From contig SKZX01000108.1 of NCBI GenBank assembly GCA_007127175.1, forward strand, positions 1 through 7,119: DNA of 7,119 nucleotides, written 5' to 3'. The stretch comes from Desulfobacterales bacterium. GTDB taxonomy: Bacteria; Desulfobacterota; Desulfobacteria; Desulfobacterales; Desulfosalsimonadaceae. A program made the translations under genes and the position numbers. The notes beneath the pieces were generated by a model that made no database searches, was not told the origin of the DNA, and was given only the letters and a program-made list of their open reading frames with translations. Shown in pieces: positions 1-5,355 of this stretch. How positions within the stretch are numbered: position 1 is the stretch's first letter; each line of letters begins with the position of its first letter.

Positions 1-617
1 AGGAAATCGAGCGCCTGCTGGAAGGGATGGGCAGAATCTTTATCATCGGCTGCGGCACCTGCACCACCCTGACCCGCACCGGCGGCGCCCCGGAAGTCGA
101 AGGCATGCGCAAGACCCTGTCGGAAACAGGCAAGGTCATTACCGGGACGACTGTCGTGCCCGTTGCCTGCGACAACCTCACGCCCCAGATCCTCAAGGAC
201 CACGGCAGCCAAATCAAGCAGGCCGACGCCCTGCTGGTCATGTCCTGCGCTTTCGGCGTGCAGACCATCGCCGGCCAGCTCGGGGCCATGGTGGTGCCTG
301 CCCAGGACACGCTCTTTATCGGCAAGGAGACGGCAAACGGCGCCTTCAACGAAATCTGCACCCAGTGCGGCACCTGCATTATCGGCGAGACCGGCGGCAT
401 ATGTCCGGTCACCGCCTGCCACAAGGGGCTCGTCAACGGCCCGTGCGGCGGGACCAACAGCGGCAAATGCGAAATCGATTCCAACAAGGACTGCGCCTGG
501 ACCCTGATCTACAATCGCCTGAAAGCGCTGGGACGCCTCGATGCCATGCGCAGGTACCAGAAGCCCAGGAACCACCTGGGGGAGCCGACCCCCGGGAAAT
601 ACAATATTCCCGCTTGA
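1..617 (+). CDS. metV: Methylenetetrahydrofolate reductase subunit MetV (C-terminal-domain family), 5'-truncated by window edge
   Basis: Cysteine-rich partner of MetF in the two-subunit 5,10-methylenetetrahydrofolate reductase of the Wood-Ljungdahl methyl branch, a cytoplasmic enzyme. In the family MetV carries metal (Fe-S and/or zinc) sites and passes electrons to or from the FAD of MetF. The open frame runs in from the window edge at base 3 (reading EIERLLEGMGRIF), so the ATG at 27 is probably internal and only about ten N-terminal residues are missing. Visible signatures in order are an early GCGTC motif, a SCAFGVQ motif, then a dense C-terminal cysteine region: CTQCGTC, TGGICPVTAC, NGPCGG and GKCE, with a last Cys before the AWTLIYNRL end. 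These match the MetV family throughout. The stop is 58 bp before metF, so the two are very likely one operon. An electron-transfer gene (HdrA, MvhD or RnfC-like) could lie upstream, but that is inference. Confidence 0.9.
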   Translation, partial: EIERLLEGMGRIFIIGCGTCTTLTRTGGAPEVEGMRKTLSETGKVITGTTVVPVACDNLTPQILKDHGSQIKQADALLVMSCAFGVQTIAGQLGAMVVPAQDTLFIGKETANGAFNEICTQCGTCIIGETGGICPVTACHKGLVNGPCGGTNSGKCEIDSNKDCAWTLIYNRLKALGRLDAMRRYQKPRNHLGEPTPGKYNIPA

Positions 618-675
618 AGCGGAACCGCCCAACATATAATCTCTTTTGTATATATGACAATGAAAGGATGATCCC

Positions 676-1560
676 ATGACGTCCGCATTCAAGAAAGCGC
701 TCGATTCCGGGAAATTTGTCGTCACCTCGGAAGTGGCGCCATTGAAAGGCACCCATATGGAAAAATTCATCCACCATGTGGAGCTGCTCAAAGACAAGGT
801 CGATGCCATGAACGTGACCGACCACCAGAGCTCGGTCATGCGCTACCCTTCCCTCGGCGGGGCGCTGCTGGTGAAGGAGCACGGCGGCGAACCCATCCTC
901 CAGATGACCTGCCGGGACCGGAACCGCCTGGCCCTGCAGGCCGATCTCCTGTTTGCGCACAGCCGGGGCATCCACAATGTCCTGTGCCTCACCGGGGACT
1001 CGGTCATGCTGGGTGACCACAAGACGGCCAAGGGGGTGTTCGACCTGGAGTCCAGCCAGCTGCTGCGGACGATCCGAACCATGGAGCGCGGCAAGGACCT
1101 GGCCGGCAACGATCTGGACGGCGGCATCCGGATGTGTGCCGGCGCCATTGTCACCCCGGAAGCCGATCCCATCGAGCCGCAGCTCATCAAGTTTGAAAAG
1201 AAAATCGAAGCGGGCGCCGAGTTCATCCAGACCCAGGCAGTCTATGACATGGACAATTTCACGTCCTTCATGGAATATGCGCGCCAGTTCGACGTCAAGA
1301 TCCTGGCGGGCATCATCCTGCTGACATCGGCCGGCATGGCGCGGTTCATGAACAAGAACGTGGCCGGCGTCATGGTCCCCCAGGCATTGATCGATGAGAT
1401 GGCCTCCGCGCCCAAAGGCGGCGCCTTGAAAAAGGGGATCGAAATCGCCGGCCGCATGATCCGGCAGATCAAGGCGGAGCAACTCTGCGACGGGGTCCAT
1501 ATCATGGCTATCGGCAAGGAAGAGGTGGTCCCCGATATCATGGCCGCGGCCGGCCTCTGA
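676..1560 (+). CDS. metF: 5,10-Methylenetetrahydrofolate reductase (MetF)
   Basis: FAD-containing TIM-barrel enzyme interconverting methylene-THF and methyl-THF. Beside metV it most likely serves the Wood-Ljungdahl pathway, in the CO2-fixing or acetyl-CoA-oxidising direction, rather than only methionine synthesis. The 294 residues match the usual MetF length (about 295). Signatures are TSEVAPLKGTH near residue 17, with Glu19 at the catalytic acid position; NVTDHQSS; the CRDRNR segment; LCLTGDS in the FAD/folate pocket; GAEFIQTQAVYD; LAGIILLTS; and the C-terminal GVHIMAIGKEE. The ATG at 676 has an AAAGGA Shine-Dalgarno (663-668) seven bases upstream. No own promoter is convincing in the 58-bp gap: a TATAAT at 635-640 has only TTGAAG at a 15-bp spacing. 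The gene ends in a very GC-rich palindromic stretch without a T-run. Family assignment is secure; the direction of flux cannot be read from sequence. Confidence 0.96.
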   Translation: MTSAFKKALDSGKFVVTSEVAPLKGTHMEKFIHHVELLKDKVDAMNVTDHQSSVMRYPSLGGALLVKEHGGEPILQMTCRDRNRLALQADLLFAHSRGIHNVLCLTGDSVMLGDHKTAKGVFDLESSQLLRTIRTMERGKDLAGNDLDGGIRMCAGAIVTPEADPIEPQLIKFEKKIEAGAEFIQTQAVYDMDNFTSFMEYARQFDVKILAGIILLTSAGMARFMNKNVAGVMVPQALIDEMASAPKGGALKKGIEIAGRMIRQIKAEQLCDGVHIMAIGKEEVVPDIMAAAGL

Positions 1561-1574
1561 GGGCCGGCCGGCCC
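1548..1574. repeat. GC-only palindromic stretch over the metF stop codon
   Basis: GGCCGGCC at 1548-1555 and again at 1562-1569 can pair around a six-base loop that contains the TGA stop. Bases 1561-1574 are also a perfect 14-bp palindrome (GGGCCGGCCGGCCC). The structure could protect the 3' end of the metVF transcript or slow polymerase. No T-run follows, so I do not call it an intrinsic terminator. Confidence 0.4.
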
Positions 1575-1630
1575 TTAGAGCGTATCCTTTGAAGCGGGGG
1601 GGCCACAGGGTTATCAAAAATCGAAAAAAT

Positions 1631-1814
1631 GCCCCGGAGGGGCATGAGTGTATAGCCGGTGGTTTCAACCACCGGTAGGGAATTGGCAATAAAGGCACGG
1701 AGTCCTGAAGGGACGACATTTGTTTTATGTCGTCCCTTCAGGACTCTGCGGTTTTATGCGACCCTGTACCTGTGGTTGAAACCACCGGCTATATTGTTCA
1801 TCCCCTTCGGGGAT
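1631..1814. repeat. REP-like mosaic element: five hairpins arranged as one large inverted repeat
   Basis: A 184-bp non-coding element with near mirror symmetry. From outside in: GCCCC-GGA-GGGGC (1631-1643) faces ATCCCC-TTC-GGGGAT (1800-1814); TATAGCCGGTGGTTTCAACC plus ACCGG (1651-1675) faces its near-complement (1769-1794); the centre is a perfect 19-bp stem, 1701-1719 with 1727-1745, around the 7-base loop TTGTTTT. Each GGTGGTTTCAACCACC-type arm is also a hairpin by itself (1656-1675 and 1769-1788). Such units resemble dispersed REP/BIME-type palindromes, which in many bacteria are moved by IS200/IS605-like REP-associated tyrosine transposases. That link is inference here, as no transposase is in the window. 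It lies after metF, so it may also end or stabilise that transcript. Confidence 0.75.
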
Positions 1815-1861
1815 AAGCGGCATTTTCCCCCTCTTTTCATCAACCCAGGCCAAAGCCAACA

Positions 1862-1900
1862 CCCCCCAGGGGACAGACTTCCAGCCTGTCCCCTGGGGGG
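1862..1900. repeat. Perfect 15-bp-stem hairpin, second REP-like unit
   Basis: CCCCCCAGGGGACAG (1862-1876) pairs perfectly with CTGTCCCCTGGGGGG (1886-1900) around the loop ACTTCCAGC. There is no T-run on either side, so an intrinsic terminator is unlikely. The core GGGACAGACTTCCAGCCTGT has the look of a dispersed palindrome and is unrelated in sequence to the element at 1631-1814. It lies 47 bp beyond that element, as if two repeat families had gathered in the same gap. Confidence 0.6.
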
Positions 1901-2040
1901 CCTGCGAATTTATCACGTCTTTTCATAAGGGATCTATAGCCGCCCCTTTTCCTGAGCCTGCGCTGAATGCGCCTTTAGACCGCCGATGCAAAATGCAACG
2001 GGTGCGGTGCAGTTTGCATCTAATAATTAATTAATATAAA

Positions 2041-2053
2041 AATCAATATATTG
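2041..2053 (+). promoter_or_regulatory. IHF-like binding site (distal)
   Basis: AATCAATATATTG fits the IHF consensus WATCAANNNNTTR at every defined position and is preceded by an A/T-rich tract, as IHF sites often are. It lies about 245 bp upstream of the predicted start of the sigma-54 transcript. The AT-rich surroundings raise the chance of a random match. Confidence 0.4.
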
Positions 2054-2060
2054 TGCATTA

Positions 2061-2076
2061 ACATAACGTGTTATGT
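2061..2076. promoter_or_regulatory. Palindrome ACATAAC-GT-GTTATGT, candidate activator (UAS) site
   Basis: Two perfect 7-bp arms around a 2-bp centre, the size expected for a dimeric Fis-type helix-turn-helix. Its centre is about 227 bp upstream of the predicted sigma-54 transcription start, with an IHF-like site between the two. This is the best inverted repeat in the gap that is not a GC-rich hairpin. Assigning it to the response regulator encoded at 3964-5316 is inference. Confidence 0.35.
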
Positions 2077-2194
2077 GGCGAATCGCAGCATTTTTCCCGA
2101 TCCGTAAAAACCCTCCAACATACATGCCTTCTACCCTTTTCCTGATATTCAGCCCTTGTCCCCCCTGCCCTTCTATTCATCGATTATCATATTA

Positions 2195-2207
2195 AATCAA
2201 TATATAA
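2195..2207 (+). promoter_or_regulatory. IHF-like binding site (proximal)
   Basis: AATCAATATATAA matches WATCAANNNNTTR with one mismatch and lies about 95 bp before the predicted transcription start, between the palindrome and the sigma-54 promoter. This is where IHF usually bends DNA to bring a sigma-54 activator to the polymerase. It shares a 12-bp direct repeat (AAATCAATATAT) with the distal site at 2040-2051. Confidence 0.45.
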
Positions 2208-2269
2208 TAAGTGACCACGCCGGCCATGGAACCCCATTTTCCAAAAATTCGGCAAAGATTGCTATCCTT

Positions 2270-2285
2270 TGGCACAGATCATGCT
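2270..2285 (+). promoter_or_regulatory. Sigma-54 (RpoN) -24/-12 promoter for the GcvH-like gene
   Basis: TGGCACAGATCATGCT carries the -24 GG (2271-2272) and the -12 GC (2283-2284) at the obligatory spacing. It matches TGGCACGN4TTGCW in all but two defined positions (G to A after TGGCAC, and the first T of TTGC to A). Transcription would begin near 2296 and give a 46-nt leader with the ribosome site AGGAGGAGG at 2328-2336. A sigma-54 activator is encoded in the same window at 3964-5316. Confidence 0.75.
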
Positions 2286-2341
2286 GTGTATAATGTCAAA
2301 ACACATAGAAAATACACACCCCCTAACAGGAGGAGGCACCC

Positions 2342-3259
2342 ATGAATACCCAACCGACAAAAGAAAGAAAAACCGGCAAACCCTTTATCTATGGCATGAC
2401 CAACAATCAGTGCGTCTGGAGCCGTGCCGGGGTCGTGGAGCCCATGGCGTGCCTCAATGCCTTTGACTGCCTTGGCTGCGCTTTTGACCGCAAGGTTCAG
2501 GCTGATTTTGAAGCGCGCACCCGGCCCCACGCGGAGCCGGCGCCGGACCCGCGTCCGGTCCGCCTGCGGATGCTCATCGACCAGCGGAAATGCCGCCACA
2601 TGCTCAGCGGACGGGTCGCCTACAAGCTCTGCGGCCATGGCTATGACTGCGTGCGCTGCCCCTATGACCAGATGCTCGAGGAAACCAATGTCCTGGCGCC
2701 TCTGAACGAACCGAATTTCGACAACGCATCCGGGTTCAACGTGGCCAGGGATTACTACTACCACCACGGACATTCCTGGGCGAGGGTGGAATACGGCGGG
2801 TTGGTCCGGGTGGGCATGGACGATTTTGCGCTGCGCATGCTGGGCCCCCAGGACAAGATCGAACTGCTCCGCCTGGGAGAAGCGGTCGCCCAGAGCCGCC
2901 CGCAGGCCAGGATCCGGCGCGGTGGGCACACAGCCCGGCCCCTGAGCCCCGTGGACGGCAAGGTCGTTGCCGTCAATGCGAAGCTTACCGGGCGTGCAGA
3001 TACGGCCAACCATTCCCCTTACGGCGAGGGCTGGTTCATGGTCATCAAGCCCACCAACCTGCGGCGGAACCTCAAGAACCTGCTTTTCGGCCATGAAAGC
3101 CTGGCCTGGATGGATGACGAATCCCAGCGGTTGACCAGCCTGCTCAGCGAAACCGCGGGCTACCGCCTGGCCGCCACCGGCGGCGAGGCCATCAGCGACA
3201 TCTACGGCAACGTGCCGGGAGCGGACTGGAACCGATTGGTTTCGGAATTCCTGGCATAA
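2342..3259 (+). CDS. GcvH-like protein with tandem four-cysteine motif and no lipoyl-lysine
   Basis: Soluble 305-aa protein of unknown role. Residues 24-109 hold two copies of one cysteine pattern, C-x12-C-x5-C-x2-C: Cys24/37/43/46 ending CAFD, and Cys84/97/103/106 ending CPYD. These are likely metal (Zn or Fe-S) sites. Residues about 138-240 follow the glycine cleavage H-protein fold: HHGHSWARVEYGGLVRVGMDDFA, then LSPVDGKVVAVNAKL, then SPYGEGWFMVIKPTN. The region that in true GcvH holds ESVKA, with the lipoylated lysine, reads RIRRGGHTARPLSP here, so it probably cannot act in glycine decarboxylation. A tail of about 65 residues follows. No glycine cleavage P or T gene is nearby. The ATG has a strong AGGAGGAGG five bases upstream and a sigma-54 promoter. 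It is monocistronic, ending at the terminator at 3328-3349. The fold is secure; the function is not known to me. Confidence 0.88.
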   Translation: MNTQPTKERKTGKPFIYGMTNNQCVWSRAGVVEPMACLNAFDCLGCAFDRKVQADFEARTRPHAEPAPDPRPVRLRMLIDQRKCRHMLSGRVAYKLCGHGYDCVRCPYDQMLEETNVLAPLNEPNFDNASGFNVARDYYYHHGHSWARVEYGGLVRVGMDDFALRMLGPQDKIELLRLGEAVAQSRPQARIRRGGHTARPLSPVDGKVVAVNAKLTGRADTANHSPYGEGWFMVIKPTNLRRNLKNLLFGHESLAWMDDESQRLTSLLSETAGYRLAATGGEAISDIYGNVPGADWNRLVSEFLA

Positions 3260-3327
3260 GACAGACAAACCCGATTTTGTAGCGGCAAAAAAAACCGTTT
3301 TCGTTTCGAAGCCATCAAAAAAACACA

Positions 3328-3349
3328 GGGAACCCCGACCGGGGTTCCC
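3328..3349. terminator. Bidirectional intrinsic terminator between convergent genes
   Basis: GGGAACCCC (3328-3336) pairs perfectly with GGGGTTCCC (3341-3349) around GACC. On the - strand the stem is followed by TGTGTTTTTTTG, a good U-tract that ends the kinase-regulator-protease operon. On the + strand it is followed by TTGCGTTTTCTTT, a weaker U-tract that would end the GcvH-like gene. Confidence 0.85.
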
Positions 3350-3375
3350 TTGCGTTTTCTTTCCGGAGATGCTTT

Positions 3376-3939
3376 TCAATAACGGTTTTGCACCGCCCGT
3401 TTGAGCAGGCGCGCGATTTCATATTCGCAGGCCGAGCAGAACCGCATGGGCAGGAGGTCGAGTTGTTCCAGTTGCTTGCTGAAGCGCATCAGGCAGCCGG
3501 GTTCCCGGCAGTGCTCCAGGCCCAGGAGATGGCCTGCTTCGTGGATTGCGATTTTAGCCCCTCTTTCAAAGGTAACCTGCCGGTCAATGTGGTGCAGGCG
3601 ATGAAGGGATATGACGGCGGCCCGGCCGCCCAGTTGTGACTCCCCGTAAACATAGGTCAGAATGGGGATGCACAGATCGCGCTGGATAACCCCCATACGA
3701 AACCGCGCACCGTCTCTTTCACGGTCAAGGCTGCCAACGATTTTCACGGCATCGTACTGGTAACGGACAGGGATGAACGAATCCTCCGGAAGCGGCCGGT
3801 CAGGCCGGACTCGGGTCGGCAGGCCGAGTACGGCCTGAAGGTTGGCTGCCAGCACGGACAGGGCCAGCGGATCGATTTCCCCGTAGGGAATCAGATCCAG
3901 CAGCGGCTCGGCAGAAATATCGACACTCATCGGGTGCAA
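3376..3939 (-). CDS. Archaemetzincin-family zinc metalloprotease
   Basis: Small soluble metzincin of 187 aa, about the usual size for archaemetzincins. It shows the family pattern HExxHxxGx3Cx4CxM...CxxC: HEAGHLLGLEHC begins at residue 133 (zinc ligands His133, His137 and probably His143, catalytic Glu134), then Cys144, Cys149, the Met-turn Met151, and CSAC at 168-171. The four cysteines are expected to bind a second, structural zinc. No signal peptide or membrane segment is seen, so it should act in the cytoplasm; natural substrates of the family are poorly known. The chosen start is TTG at 3939, with AAAGG (3946-3950) six bases upstream. An in-frame ATG at 3930 would sit 15 bases from that site, so it is the weaker choice. 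The gene begins 24 bp after the response-regulator stop and is last in the operon. This suggests a job linked to the two-component system, though no partner is proven. Confidence 0.9.
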   Translation of the reverse strand: MHPMSVDISAEPLLDLIPYGEIDPLALSVLAANLQAVLGLPTRVRPDRPLPEDSFIPVRYQYDAVKIVGSLDRERDGARFRMGVIQRDLCIPILTYVYGESQLGGRAAVISLHRLHHIDRQVTFERGAKIAIHEAGHLLGLEHCREPGCLMRFSKQLEQLDLLPMRFCSACEYEIARLLKRAVQNRY

Positions 3940-3963
3940 GGTATACCTTTGGCCGGCCCGGCG

Positions 3964-5316
3964 TCATGGCCGTTTGAGGTTAAAGCGTTTCATCTTCCGG
4001 GTCAACGTTACCCGGTCAATGTCGAGCATTTTTGCAGCCCTGGTCACATTCCAGTCGCAGGCCTCCAATGCGCCCTGCAGGTGCAGGATCTCGGCTTCCC
4101 TGAGGGTTGCCGGGGCGCTCCGGCAACTGTCGTCGTATGTCTTGAGAAATCTCAGCTCTTCCGCGCCGATCATGCGGCCGCGCGCAATCACCACGACCCG
4201 TTCGATCACATTGCGCAATTCCCGCACATTGCCCGGCCAGTTGTAGCCCATGAGGATTTCCACGGCCCGGGGGGTCAGGCCCTCCACCGGCTTGCCCGTT
4301 TCCTGGGCATACTTCTGCAGAAAAAAATCGGCAAGCACCGGCACATCCTCCAGGCGCTCGCGCAAGGGGGGAATGTGGATGGTCAGCACATTGATGCGGT
4401 AAAAAAAATCTTCGCGGAATTGCTCTTCGCGCAGCAGCTGACGCAGGTCCCGGTGGGTGGCGCTGACCAGGCGGAAATCGATATCGATGGGCTGGTTGCC
4501 GCCCAGGCGGCAGAATTTCTTCTCTTCCAGCACCCGCAGCAGGTTGACCTGCATCTTGGGGGATATCTCGCCGATCTCATCCAGGAAAAGCGTTCCGCCA
4601 TTGGCCATCTCAAGCCGTCCGCGGCGGGCCTTGAGCGCGCCCGTGAAGGCCCCCTGTTCATGGCCGAACAACTCGCTTTCCAGCAATGTTTCCGACTGCG
4701 CCCCGCAGTTGATGGCGACAAACGGGCCGTGGGCATGCTCACTGCGCATGTGAATCGCCAGTGCCAGCAGGTCCTTGCCCGTACCGGTCTCACCGGTGAT
4801 CAGAACCGATGCGTTGGTCGGCGCGACTTCCTCAATCTCGTTGAGCACGACGCGCAGCGCTTCGGATTGACCCACGATGCCGCCCCAGGACAACTGGCTG
4901 GTTCCTGCATAATGGTCTGCAACCGGCGCCTCGGCCTGCTGGATCGCCCTGGCGGCTTCCACCCGCTCCATGATCAGAGAAAGTTCTTCCGGGTCAAAAG
5001 GCTTGCACAGATAGTCGATGGCGCCCCGTTTCATGGCTTCCACGGCGCTCCCAATGGATCCGTGGGCGGTGATCATGATGAGCGCCGCATCGGGCTGGCG
5101 CGCCCTGATTTCCGCCAGAAGCTGCAAACCGTCCATGCCGGGCATTTTAAAGTCCACCAGGTACAGGTCGCTTTTTTTCTCCGCCATCCGGGCCAGCGCT
5201 TCCTGCCCGGATGCGGCCGTCTCCACACTGTATCCTTCCTTGGTCAACCATGCGGACAACGCAAGACAAATCGTTTCCTCGTCATCCACCACCATGATGT
5301 GCATTGAGCGGGCCAT
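3964..5316 (-). CDS. Sigma-54-dependent response regulator (receiver, AAA+, Fis-type HTH; NtrC family)
   Basis: DNA-binding activator of sigma-54 promoters, 450 aa. The receiver domain (about 5-125) has the acidic pair Asp11/Asp12, the phosphoacceptor Asp55 in LVDFKMPGMDG, Thr83 and Lys105. The AAA+ domain (about 147-375) has Walker A GETGTGKD (175-182), an intact sigma-54-contacting GAFTGA loop (222-227) and Walker B GGTLFLDE (240-247). The C-terminal Fis-type helix-turn-helix is at about 405-448 (NVTRAAKMLDIDRVTLTRK). I place the start at the ATG 5316, with AGGAGG (5323-5328) five bases upstream; the GTG at 5322 overlaps that ribosome site. It lies 39 bp after the kinase stop and 24 bp before the protease, in one operon. 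With GAFTGA intact it should be a true activator. The sigma-54 promoter at 2270-2285 is its most obvious nearby target, by inference. Confidence 0.96.
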   Translation of the reverse strand: MARSMHIMVVDDEETICLALSAWLTKEGYSVETAASGQEALARMAEKKSDLYLVDFKMPGMDGLQLLAEIRARQPDAALIMITAHGSIGSAVEAMKRGAIDYLCKPFDPEELSLIMERVEAARAIQQAEAPVADHYAGTSQLSWGGIVGQSEALRVVLNEIEEVAPTNASVLITGETGTGKDLLALAIHMRSEHAHGPFVAINCGAQSETLLESELFGHEQGAFTGALKARRGRLEMANGGTLFLDEIGEISPKMQVNLLRVLEEKKFCRLGGNQPIDIDFRLVSATHRDLRQLLREEQFREDFFYRINVLTIHIPPLRERLEDVPVLADFFLQKYAQETGKPVEGLTPRAVEILMGYNWPGNVRELRNVIERVVVIARGRMIGAEELRFLKTYDDSCRSAPATLREAEILHLQGALEACDWNVTRAAKMLDIDRVTLTRKMKRFNLKRP

Positions 5317-5355
5317 GGGCACCTCCTGTTGAGCAAATGAGCAAAAATCTGTTAT

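Noticed and set aside
614..640. Sigma-70 promoter for metF (TTGAAG / TATAAT)
   Set aside because: Spacer is only 15 bp and the -35 is poor; co-transcription with metV is simpler.
433..1719. Long open frame on the - strand opposite metV and metF
   Set aside because: It is antisense to two well-conserved genes, its protein is rich in His, Gly, Arg and Asp with no recognisable domain, and such mirror frames are expected in GC-rich DNA.
1631..1900. Possible CRISPR array
   Set aside because: The repeats are inverted and differ from one another; there are no regularly spaced direct repeats with unique spacers and no cas genes.
1862..1900. Intrinsic terminator for metVF
   Set aside because: Strong stem but no T-run on either strand, and about 300 bp from the stop codon.
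1659..1928. Small frame of 89 codons in the intergenic gap
   Set aside because: It is made almost entirely of the palindromic repeats, with no ribosome site; open by chance.
1985..2020. 8-bp inverted repeat GATGCAAA / TTTGCATC with a 20-base loop
   Set aside because: Short arms and a long loop in a noncoding stretch; no clear role as operator or hairpin.
2279..3379. 366-codon open frame on the - strand opposite the GcvH-like gene
   Set aside because: It lies antisense to a gene with clear domains, strong ribosome site and promoter, and it runs through the terminator hairpin.
3934..5307. 457-codon open frame on the + strand opposite the response regulator
   Set aside because: Pure antisense shadow of a gene with every NtrC-family motif; no ribosome site or domain of its own.
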